Shown in pieces: positions 33,538-41,386 of a stretch of 56,387 bases of DNA. How positions within the stretch are numbered: position 1 is the stretch's first letter; each line of letters begins with the position of its first letter. The stretch is taken from positions 1-56,387 of the forward strand of contig JACPFF010000008.1 in assembly GCA_016183065.1 (NCBI GenBank), written 5' to 3'. Below the pieces are notes generated by a model that made no database searches, was not told the DNA's origin, and was given only the letters and a program-made list of their open reading frames with translations. Both the position numbers and the translations under genes were made by a program. Source of the stretch: Deltaproteobacteria bacterium (GTDB lineage Bacteria > UBA10199 > GCA-002796325 > JACPFF01).

Positions 33538-35436
33538 ATGGCACAAGAGCAGCTTGCACCGTATGTGGCACCGGACAAAAAGATCCCGGAATTTACCCTC
33601 TTTGCCGCGATACTCGGCTGTATCCTCTCGATTGTCCTCGGGGCGGCGAATGCCTATCTCGGCCTGTATGCCGGGATGACCGTATCGGCCTCCATTCCCG
33701 CAGCCGTGATTTCGATGGGGATCATGCGCGGCGTGATGCGTCGGGGGAATATCCTGCAGAATAATATCGTGCAGACGATCGCGAGTGCCGGGGAGTCCCT
33801 TGCCGCCGGGATCATTTTTACCGTCCCCGCTCTCGTCTTGGTGGGGGCCTGGAAGAACTTTGAGTTTTGGCCAACTACCGTGATTGCGCTCTGCGGAGGC
33901 ATTCTTGGGGTGGTGTTTATGATTCCATTGCGGCGCGCCCTTATCGTGGAGGAGAAAGAACTCATCTATCCCGAGGGGACGGCATGTGCCGAAGTGTTGA
34001 TTGTCGGCGAAGAGGGGGGGGAAGGGCTCAAAACCATCGCTGGTGGGATGCTACTTGGGGGCCTCCTTAAATTTTTCGCCATCGGCCTGGGACTCATGAA
34101 GGGCGCTCTCGAGTGGAGCACCGTGGTCGGGGGGCGCGTGGTGGTCATTGGGACTGAGGTGTCGGCGGCCCTCATTGGTGTGGGATATATCATTAACATT
34201 GAAGTCGCGGCATTGGTCTTTCTTGGCGGGACCATAGCCTGGTTGATCACGATTCCGCTGTTGGGCATTCCAGAGAGCCTCATGACCCATGACGCGCTGG
34301 AGACCGCATGGACCCTCTGGAGCACGAAAGTCCGCTACATGGGGGTCGGGGCCATGTTGGTGGGAGGTGTCTGGTCGCTCTATTCTGTCCGTCGCGGGAT
34401 TAGCAAAGGAGTCTCCGAGCTCAAAAAAGGGTACGGAGATGATGGGAAAGGCGTGGTGATTCGCACGGAAAGGGATCTTCGTTTTATGACTATGGCGGTG
34501 ATCTTTCTCCTCAATCTCGTCTTTCTGATGTGGCTCTATAAATCCCTCGTCCATACGTGGGGACTGACCGTCCTGACCACCGTGGCGATCGTCATTGGGG
34601 CGTTTTTGTTTACTGCCGTCTCCAGTTATATCGTCGGACTGGTCGGGTCGTCGAACAATCCCGTCTCAGGCATGACCATTTGCGCCTTGCTCGGCACCTC
34701 GGCACTCATGCTCATTTTTGGGATGCACGGCGATTCCGCGATTCTCGCGACATTGGGAGTTGCCGGCGTTGTCTGCTGTGCCGCCTGCATTGCCGGGGAT
34801 TGTTCGCAAGATCTCAAGACGGGATACATTGTCGGGGCAACGCCGCGCAAGCAGCAGATCGCGGAGGTTCTCGGTGTGGTGGTGGCCGCGTTTGTCATGG
34901 CGCCGACACTTGTAGCCCTCCATAAGGCCTATGGCATCGGTACCGGACTCAAGGCCCCGCAGGCCACACTTTTTGCGAGTATTACGCAGGCCATTTTTGG
35001 CGGCGGCTCACTCCCCCTTGAGATGGTCTATTGGGGAATGGGTATTGGCGTGGTCCTCATCATCGTCAACGAAAGGCTCAAAAAGAGCCGCAGTCGTTTT
35101 CGCACCCATGTCATGCCGGTCGCCATTGGGATTTATCTCCCGATCACGCTGTCGGTCCCGATCTTTGTCGGAGGGTTGGCCCGGGTGCTGGTCGAAACCG
35201 CTCGCGCCCGCCGCAACCTGGCAACCACTTCCGCCCATGACCCCGGCGTCTTGCTCAGTTCGGGCCTCATTGCCGGTGAGGCGATCATGGGGATCTTGGT
35301 CGCCATCCTCATTTCCTCAGGCTGGCAAAAAGCGATCCAGCTGACGAGCGTCCCCGACCATATCATGACCGCCATTGCCGTGGGGGCACTCGCCGCCATC
35401 CTCCTGTCGCTCCGCAAGGCGGGACTCCAGAAATAA
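33538..35436 (+). CDS. OPT-family oligopeptide transporter
   Basis: The 632-residue protein has roughly 14-16 hydrophobic segments. Early segments include AAILGCILSIVLGAANAYLGLYAGMTVSASIPAAVISMGI, and NPVSGMTICALLG and the loop CIAGDCSQDLKTGYIVGATPRKQQ occur later, all characteristic of the bacterial OPT family. These are inner-membrane carriers for oligopeptides or metal chelates; the substrate is not predictable. AAAAGGAG precedes the ATG. No partner genes are needed or seen. Confidence 0.9.
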   Translation: MAQEQLAPYVAPDKKIPEFTLFAAILGCILSIVLGAANAYLGLYAGMTVSASIPAAVISMGIMRGVMRRGNILQNNIVQTIASAGESLAAGIIFTVPALVLVGAWKNFEFWPTTVIALCGGILGVVFMIPLRRALIVEEKELIYPEGTACAEVLIVGEEGGEGLKTIAGGMLLGGLLKFFAIGLGLMKGALEWSTVVGGRVVVIGTEVSAALIGVGYIINIEVAALVFLGGTIAWLITIPLLGIPESLMTHDALETAWTLWSTKVRYMGVGAMLVGGVWSLYSVRRGISKGVSELKKGYGDDGKGVVIRTERDLRFMTMAVIFLLNLVFLMWLYKSLVHTWGLTVLTTVAIVIGAFLFTAVSSYIVGLVGSSNNPVSGMTICALLGTSALMLIFGMHGDSAILATLGVAGVVCCAACIAGDCSQDLKTGYIVGATPRKQQIAEVLGVVVAAFVMAPTLVALHKAYGIGTGLKAPQATLFASITQAIFGGGSLPLEMVYWGMGIGVVLIIVNERLKKSRSRFRTHVMPVAIGIYLPITLSVPIFVGGLARVLVETARARRNLATTSAHDPGVLLSSGLIAGEAIMGILVAILISSGWQKAIQLTSVPDHIMTAIAVGALAAILLSLRKAGLQK

Positions 35437-35437
35437 C

Positions 35438-35518
35438 GACCCAGCCGCACCGCGGCGCTGAGGGGGAGGCTCCAGCGGCTGTGCCGCTGGAGGGGGCGAC
35501 GTGAGACCCTCCAATAGA
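35438..35518 (-). repeat. Dispersed hairpin repeat, copy C (inverted, longer)
   Basis: On the minus strand this reads CTATTGGAGGG, TCTCACG, CGCCCCCTC, then an extra hairpin CAGCGGC-ACA-GCCGCTG, then GCCGC-GGT-GCGGC and TGGGTCG. It begins directly after the OPT stop and lacks the final GGGGCCC arm found in copies A and B. It separates convergent genes. Confidence 0.75.
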
Positions 35519-35529
35519 GGATCAGCCGA

Positions 35530-35895
35530 TTACTTGATCCAGGCAATCTTCAGGGGGTATCGATAGGGAATGCCCTGATTCGCCTTAATGGCAGCAATCA
35601 CGGTAAAGACAAAGGCGCCAATGGCCCCGACCCAGAGCAAAACCAGCCCGATGCCCACCCAGATCAAGAGGAGCGAGGCGAGTAGATAGAGAAAAACTGA
35701 GAGTTGAAAATTTACGGCCTCTTTCCCCTGATCCTCAACAAACGGAAATTCCTTGCGTTTGATCTGCCACACGATGATGGGACCAATCAGGCTCCCAAAG
35801 GGAATGATCAACCCCGTCAATGCCGACAAATGACAGATCATGGCCCACAGATACGCAGGATTTTGTCCACCCTGCGATGTCGCGTGCTGCTCCAT
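35530..35895 (-). CDS. DUF4870 family membrane protein
   Basis: The 121-residue protein has three to four hydrophobic segments. The pattern AMICHLSALTGLIIPFGSLIGPIIVWQIKRKEFPFVEDQGKEAVNFQLS is that of DUF4870, small bacterial membrane proteins of unknown function. It converges with the OPT gene across the repeat and diverges from tRNA-Gly. Confidence 0.85.
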   Translation of the reverse strand: MEQHATSQGGQNPAYLWAMICHLSALTGLIIPFGSLIGPIIVWQIKRKEFPFVEDQGKEAVNFQLSVFLYLLASLLLIWVGIGLVLLWVGAIGAFVFTVIAAIKANQGIPYRYPLKIAWIK

Positions 35896-35979
35896 GCCAT
35901 CCCCCTTGTTGAAGAATGCCGTCTGCTGCGTTGGCTTGATAAAGGATTGTCACAGAAAAAGCAATAGTTCCATACGCGA

Positions 35980-36008
35980 TTGACACACGTTTTAAAGCCC
36001 GATAGATA
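35980..36008 (+). promoter_or_regulatory. Sigma-70-type promoter of tRNA-Gly
   Basis: A consensus -35 TTGACA (35980-35985) and -10 TAGATA (36003-36008) are 17 bases apart. The first tRNA base is 12 bases after the -10 box. GC-rich bases after the -10 resemble a stringent discriminator. Confidence 0.8.
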
Positions 36009-36019
36009 GCGCGCCACGT

Positions 36020-36091
<72 letters not shown>

Positions 36092-36158
36092 CAAAGGAAA
36101 AAATGTTCCGTGTTTCTCCTTGAATTTCCCGACCTTGTTCGATTAATAGCCGTCAGAC

Positions 36159-36836
36159 ATGTCAGCCATTGCGGCACAGGGGATCTGGAAGGGGTATCGG
36201 GGTGATGGGGGAGAGGTCGTGGTGTTACGGGCGCTCTCCTTCACCGTTGCCCGTGGAGAATTCATCGTGGTCTATGGGGCCTCGGGCTCGGGGAAATCGA
36301 CGTTTCTCCACATTCTCGGAGGTCTCGATCGACCGGATCGTGGGGACGTGTGTGTCGATGGCGAGGCCCTCTACCGCCTGACCGAGCCTGCCTTGGCGCG
36401 CTATCGCAACAAGACCGTGGGGTTTGTGTTTCAATTTTATCATCTCCTGCCGGAATTTACGGCCGAAGAAAATGTGATGGTTCCGATGAGCATTGGCGGC
36501 ATGCGGCGGCACACGGCTCGTCGTCGGGCTGAAACGCTCCTGGCGCGGGTGGGCCTCGGAGAACGCCGGCACCACTATCCCTCCGCCTTATCCGGTGGCG
36601 AGCAACAGCGCGTAGCAATTGCACGTGCCCTTGGTCAATCGCCGGCATTCATCTTTGCCGACGAGCCGACGGGCAATCTCGATGAAGCGCGGGGTGCACA
36701 GATCATGCAGTTGCTGCGCGAGACCGTGCGGGAGCATGGGACAACCATCGTGATGGTCACGCACAATCCCGCCTTGATGGCCGCTGGTGATCGCCGGGTC
36801 GAATTGCGAGAAGGGATGTTGCATGAAATGCCGTAA
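36159..36836 (+). CDS. lolD: LolD-like ABC transporter ATPase
   Basis: The 225-residue ATPase has Walker A GASGSGKST (residues 40-48), signature LSGGEQQRVAIARAL, Walker B FIFADEPTGNLD and an H-loop TH. This subfamily (LolD/MacB/FtsE-like) powers lipoprotein release or efflux. The 14-base overlap with bamA supports an outer-membrane role, so LolD is the best guess. No LolC/LolE permease gene is in the window, which keeps the assignment open. Confidence 0.8.
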   Translation: MSAIAAQGIWKGYRGDGGEVVVLRALSFTVARGEFIVVYGASGSGKSTFLHILGGLDRPDRGDVCVDGEALYRLTEPALARYRNKTVGFVFQFYHLLPEFTAEENVMVPMSIGGMRRHTARRRAETLLARVGLGERRHHYPSALSGGEQQRVAIARALGQSPAFIFADEPTGNLDEARGAQIMQLLRETVREHGTTIVMVTHNPALMAAGDRRVELREGMLHEMP

Positions 36837-39114
36837 CGGAGGGACTCGCCGGCTCGCGGTCATGCTGGTCGTTCTCCTCGGTCATCAGATCTGCCTCCCC
36901 CCTCTCTGGGCCGCTGGAGCGGTGATCAAGGCCATTGAGATTGAGGGGAATGTCTCGGTGAGTGACGCCGCGATCACACAACAGCTGGTCAGTCAGGTGG
37001 GCGGACGATATCAACAGGCGACCATTGAAGAAGACATTCGGCGACTCTTCCGACGGGGCGACTTTGCCGACATTCAAGTGCGACGGACCTCGGTGCCGGG
37101 CGGAATCAAGCTCATCTACCAGATGACCGAACGGCCGATGATCACAACCATTCTCTTCACCGGCAATCGGCGTCTCAAGACCAAACAGTTGCTCGAAAAA
37201 ATCCCGGTGAAGCCATTTCATACCCTCAATGGCGCAGAGCTCTCCGCGGCCATCGAGGCCATTCAGGAGGCTTACAAGGAGAAGCGGTATTATCTGGTCG
37301 ATGTCGATTACACGCTGGAGCCAACCGACGAAGGGAGCCTCCTCACCTTTCGCATCAAGGAGCACGGCAAGGCGGCGGTCCGTCGGATTCAGTTTGTCGG
37401 CAATCGCGTCTTCCGTGATCGGCAGTTGAAGAAGATCATTCGCTCGAAAGAAAAGGGGGCCTTTCTCTTTCGCACGGGGAAACTCCAGCGCGACCGTCTC
37501 GATCAAGACGTGGCACTCCTCGCACGGCACTATTTGAATCACGGGTTTCTCCAAGTGCAGATCGAGCGCCCCCGGGTGGAAATCAGCAAAGACAAACGCC
37601 ATCTCTTCCTGACCTATACGGTGCAGGAGGGACAGAAATACAAGGTCAGCGATGTCCAGATCGACGGCGATATCCTGACAACGGTCGAGGAATTGCGGTC
37701 GCTTTTGACACTTGAAGTGGGAAAAACGTATCGGCACGAACGGGTCGAAGCGGATATTGCGACCTTGCAACGACTCTATGGGACCCTGGGATATGCCTTT
37801 GCCAATATCCAGCCAATCCCGATCCCCGACGAAAGCATGGGGACGGCCAGTGTCGTCTACACCATTGCCAAAGGACGCCGGGTCTACATCGACAAGATCC
37901 ACATCACGGGAAATTCCATTACGCGGGATAAAGTGATTCGGCGGGAACTCAAGGTGAAAGAGGGCGATCTCTTTAACCGGCAGGCACTCGAAGAGAGTCG
38001 TGATCGCCTCATGCAGCTCGGGTATTTTGAAGAGGTGAACTTTTCCACGCCGCGTGGTTCACGCGAAAACAGCGTCCATTTGAATATTGCCGTCAAGGAA
38101 AAGCCGACGGGGACCTTCAACATCGGGGCCGGCTATTCCACGGCAGAGAGTGTCTTTTTCACGGGATCCATTGCCAAGGAAAATTTCTTTGGTCGAGGCA
38201 TTTCCGGTCAGATTGCGGTCGAGATCAGTAAACTCCGGCAGCAATATATGATCCAGTTCAGTGACCCGTATTTTCTCGACACCAGTTGGATCTTGGGGCT
38301 CTCCAGCTATCGAACCGTCTTTCGCTATCCGGAATTCGATCGCAAAGCCTTTGGGGGGAGTCTCTCCCTGGGGCACCGCATCTTTGAGCATGGGTCCGTC
38401 AGTGTGGGCTATTCGTACGAAGATGTGAAGGCCTCGAACTTCCTCTTTTCCGTCCCGGAAATTTTTCGCACGAATGCGAGCGGGCGCACCTCCTCGGCCA
38501 GTCTCACACTCGGCTATGATCGGCGCGATAATCGTATCTTTCCCAAGAAGGGGGTTTTTGCTTCTGTCACCAATGAGTTTTCGGGGTCTTATCTGGGCGG
38601 AGATAACAACTTCTATCGCCTCAATGCACAGGGCCGCTATTACCAGCCCATTGTGGCCGGAATTATCGGCAAGCTCTATCTCAAGAGCGGGTATATCAAG
38701 AGCTTCGAAAACACCTCGGTGCCGCTCTTTGATCGCTATTTGATGGGCGGTCCCAATTCCCTCCGGGGCTTCGACATCTGGACGATCGGCCCGGCATTGC
38801 GGATTCCCGCCAGTCCGACCGGGGGCGATACGAATTTTGTCTATGGCGGCAATAAAATGATCCAGGCCAATCTCGAACTCGAATTCCCGCTCTATGACCC
38901 GGCGGGATTCCGGGCGGTCGCCTTTATTGACGCCGGCAATGCCTTTGCCGAGGAGCAGGCGATTTCCTTCAAACAGCTCCGCACCAATTACGGATTTGGT
39001 CTCCGCTGGATTTCCCCACTCGGCCCCCTCCGGTTCGAATGGGGCTTCCCGTTCAAGCGCCGGCCCGGTGAGGCCAAGACCGTCTTTAATTTTACCATTG
39101 GCGATTTTTTCTAG
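36823..39114 (+). CDS. bamA: Outer membrane assembly factor BamA
   Basis: The 763-residue protein has a signal peptide (MKCRNGGTRRLAVMLVVLLG..., cleavage near LWA/AG). Five POTRA domains run to about residue 350, starting IKAIEIEGNVSVSDAAI. The Omp85 beta barrel includes the GGPNSLRGFD motif and ends FNFTIGDFF with the terminal aromatic needed for outer-membrane insertion. BamA folds and inserts outer-membrane proteins. The ATG at 36823 follows AAGGGATG and overlaps the lolD end. Confidence 0.95.
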   Translation: MKCRNGGTRRLAVMLVVLLGHQICLPPLWAAGAVIKAIEIEGNVSVSDAAITQQLVSQVGGRYQQATIEEDIRRLFRRGDFADIQVRRTSVPGGIKLIYQMTERPMITTILFTGNRRLKTKQLLEKIPVKPFHTLNGAELSAAIEAIQEAYKEKRYYLVDVDYTLEPTDEGSLLTFRIKEHGKAAVRRIQFVGNRVFRDRQLKKIIRSKEKGAFLFRTGKLQRDRLDQDVALLARHYLNHGFLQVQIERPRVEISKDKRHLFLTYTVQEGQKYKVSDVQIDGDILTTVEELRSLLTLEVGKTYRHERVEADIATLQRLYGTLGYAFANIQPIPIPDESMGTASVVYTIAKGRRVYIDKIHITGNSITRDKVIRRELKVKEGDLFNRQALEESRDRLMQLGYFEEVNFSTPRGSRENSVHLNIAVKEKPTGTFNIGAGYSTAESVFFTGSIAKENFFGRGISGQIAVEISKLRQQYMIQFSDPYFLDTSWILGLSSYRTVFRYPEFDRKAFGGSLSLGHRIFEHGSVSVGYSYEDVKASNFLFSVPEIFRTNASGRTSSASLTLGYDRRDNRIFPKKGVFASVTNEFSGSYLGGDNNFYRLNAQGRYYQPIVAGIIGKLYLKSGYIKSFENTSVPLFDRYLMGGPNSLRGFDIWTIGPALRIPASPTGGDTNFVYGGNKMIQANLELEFPLYDPAGFRAVAFIDAGNAFAEEQAISFKQLRTNYGFGLRWISPLGPLRFEWGFPFKRRPGEAKTVFNFTIGDFF

Positions 39115-39132
39115 TCCGCATACCCTGATCGC

Positions 39133-40129
39133 ATGACGATTGCATTCGAGGAAAACGAGGAAGAGACCACCGACGCGCCTGTCGCGGGGGCGAGTGCCCC
39201 AAAAGGAGAGGTTGCGGAAGAGGGGAGGCATCGTGGCGACACCCATGCGCTTGTCCCACTCGATCCGCTCCGTCAATATCTGGCGGAGGTCCAGCGCTTT
39301 CCCTATCTCTCGCTCGAAGAGGAAGTGGCCCTGGCACAGGCCTATCGCGACCACGGAGACCTCGAGGCGGCGCGCAAACTCGTCGCGGCGCATCTCCGAC
39401 TCGTGGTGAAAATTGCCAGACAAAGGCTCTCGGCTATCATATTATGCGTCGTGGTGGATCCGTTCCTATATTCTGAAATATCTCCTCGATAATTTTCGGT
39501 TGATCCGGATCGGCACCACCAAGGCCCAGCGGAAACTCTTCTATAATCTGGTGCAGGAAAAACGCCGGATTGAGGCCATGGGATTCCAGCCAGATGCGCA
39601 TCTCTTGGCGGGGCGTCTTGGGGTTACCGTTGATGACATAGAGATGATGAGTCAGCGCCTTGCCGCATCAGAAGTCTCGCTCGATGCACCGGTCAGTCAG
39701 GACCCGCACAGCGCGACCTTTGGCGAGTTTGTCTCTGACGACGACCTGCCGATTGACGAGAAATTGGCCCAGCAGGAGCTCCGCGACATCTTTGCCGAAA
39801 AACTCAAAGAATTCGTGGGGCAGTTGTCGGCTCGCGATCAGGCCATTTTTCGCGAGCGATTGGTCGCCGAAGTACCGCGCACACTCCAAGATATTGCCGA
39901 TGAATACCGAATCAGCAAAGAGCGGGCGCGCCAGCTGGAGCAACGGATCCTGGAGCGATTACGAACACATCTGCGGGCGGCAGGCCTGGCGGGAGACGCC
40001 GAAGACGGCCCAAAACGGATTGTCGGTCCACAAGGTTGGGAGCCCAAGCGGGTCGGAGTGCGGCGAAAGCCTGTGGTTGGGAAAAAAAAGGCGCGGGGAG
40101 GGAAAGGCCCTCCGTCGCGGACGCCATAA
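39133..40129 (+). pseudogene. rpoH: RpoH-type (sigma-32) sigma factor, broken by an internal deletion
   Basis: The 5' part (39133 to about 39420) encodes an acidic leader, then region 1.2/2.1 (DPLRQYLAEVQRFPYLSLEEEVALAQ, AAHLRLVVKIAR). The 3' part, in another frame from about 39415 to 40129, resumes at DKGSRLSYYASWWIRSYIL (region 2.4), then the RpoH-type segment IRIGTTKAQRKLFYNL, and region 4 with DIADEYRISKERARQLEQ. About 30 residues of region 2.2/2.3 (normally ADLIQEGNIGLMKAV and neighbours) are missing, and the frame changes at GCCAGACAAAGG. RpoH directs heat-shock transcription. The break could be real or an assembly error. Confidence 0.85.
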
Positions 40130-40345
40130 AGGATTTTCAGGATGTGGTGAAAGAGGTATTGAATGTTACATAAGATACCTTATGCGACTAATAAGTCCTG
40201 TAAGAGTTTCTTGAGCCTTTTCACCCAAAGAAGAATTCGGTCCCGTCGTTTTTGTGCTGCTCCGCCCATGGGAATCGTGTAGAGCGATACTCATTTGCCT
40301 ACCACATGTGAGCCACCATATGTGCCTACCACTTACGGAGAAAGT
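40130..40345 (+). promoter_or_regulatory. AT-richer intergenic region with inverted and direct repeats
   Basis: ATAAG (40170-40174) and CTTAT (40179-40183) form a perfect inverted repeat with a four-base centre, the size of a small operator half-site pair. TGCCTACCAC occurs twice in direct orientation at 40296 and 40323, 27 bases apart, with CACATGTG in between. These lie just before the lipoprotein gene and could be regulator sites. No clear -35/-10 pair was found. Confidence 0.3.
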
Positions 40346-40966
40346 ATGCGATTTTTCAGTATGCTTCTGAGTGTAGTAATAATGGGGTTGGCTTGCAATA
40401 ATCCCTCCACGCCAACCGGTGCCGACGATGATCCCCCTGGCGAGGGAACCAGTTCGTTACAGGGTGCATTGAATAACGCTCCCTTGCAATCGCCGGTGGA
40501 AGTGACCGGGTATTATGAGGACTTCACATTTGCCGGTAAAGCCACCCAGGAATTAACCGTCACGATTGGATTTGCGGAGAATGAGGCCATGACCTTCTTA
40601 ATTTTTATGAAGATCTTGGATCCGGCTTCACTACAGACCGGCACGCATGCCGCCACTACTCTATCATGGATCATGCGTCAATGGGTGCCCATGGAAAATG
40701 GCGGTATGTATGTGACGGATAGCGTGGAGAGTAACGTATCCGGTACCGTGCAGATCGATTCAGTGACATTAAGTCCAGTAACTGATTTTAATCCATGTAC
40801 CACTCAACCTGAGATTGGACGGATCACTGGAAGCGTGGATGTGAGAGGGACTTTTTCCTATACTCCTGCGGGGGCAGCTCTTTTTCCGTCGACGATGCAG
40901 TTGAACGGCCCTTTTTCCGTCGATGTCAAGCAGTTTGGATCCTGTGTCCAAGCAAGTGGAGTATAG
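40346..40966 (+). CDS. Putative lipoprotein of unknown function
   Basis: The 206-residue protein starts MRFFSMLLSVVIMGLACNN, a short signal peptide with lipobox GLAC (Cys near residue 17). A Pro/Thr/Asp-rich linker follows, then a beta-rich domain with alternating Val/Thr/Ser strands. ACGGAG precedes the ATG. Codon use is more AT-rich (TTA, GTA, ACT) than its neighbours, which hints at transfer or weak selection. I do not recognise the family. Confidence 0.7.
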   Translation: MRFFSMLLSVVIMGLACNNPSTPTGADDDPPGEGTSSLQGALNNAPLQSPVEVTGYYEDFTFAGKATQELTVTIGFAENEAMTFLIFMKILDPASLQTGTHAATTLSWIMRQWVPMENGGMYVTDSVESNVSGTVQIDSVTLSPVTDFNPCTTQPEIGRITGSVDVRGTFSYTPAGAALFPSTMQLNGPFSVDVKQFGSCVQASGV

Positions 40967-41386
40967 TGCAAGGCCCTTCCCCGGGAGTCCATGCTGAGAA
41001 GGTGTTGCCGGTTGCTCACATAGGACGCTAGATGAGGTGCACCCATTCGGTGGTCAATCCGTAATGGAGGGCCCGGACGACATGTCTTGGAAGGCGTTGG
41101 TCGGTGATGACGCGGTGTACGGTCTCTGTCGGCGCGGTGAGCCAATCCAGCAGCGGACGCGCCTTTGGTGATTTGCCATGGGACGACCCGTTGAGAACGT
41201 ACAGCATCTTGTGCCAATGCCTCCGAATACGTCGAGGCAATACCTCTCCACCCGGGCTGGGTCGCAAATGGGAACATTGATCGTATTATCGGCGGCGGGA
41301 TGGGGAAAAAGTTGCGGCTTTCAGCCCGATGCACCCGCACTGTATTCAATTGACAGCTCCCCCGATTTTCAGGACAAAAAGCCGCC
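40967..41386. other. 420-base gap without a recognised gene
   Basis: No convincing gene is seen. On the minus strand 41028-41267 is open for 79 codons (LPRRIRRHWHKMLYVLNG, KARPLLDWLTA, RALHYGLTTEWVHLI). It has no clear ribosome-binding site or recognised family and may be a gene remnant. No terminator or tRNA was found. The 3' end holds the squalene-hopene cyclase leader. Confidence 0.4.

Noticed and set aside
36092-36158. Terminator after tRNA-Gly
   Set aside because: No hairpin with a T-run was found between the tRNA and lolD.
41028-41267. C-terminal end of a LysR-type regulator
   Set aside because: KARPLLDWL resembles the end of such proteins, but too little sequence is present to support it.
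41350-41378. Promoter TTGACA before shc
   Set aside because: The -35 is perfect but the base stretch 17 later (GACAAA) is a poor -10, and it would leave only a few bases before the ATG.
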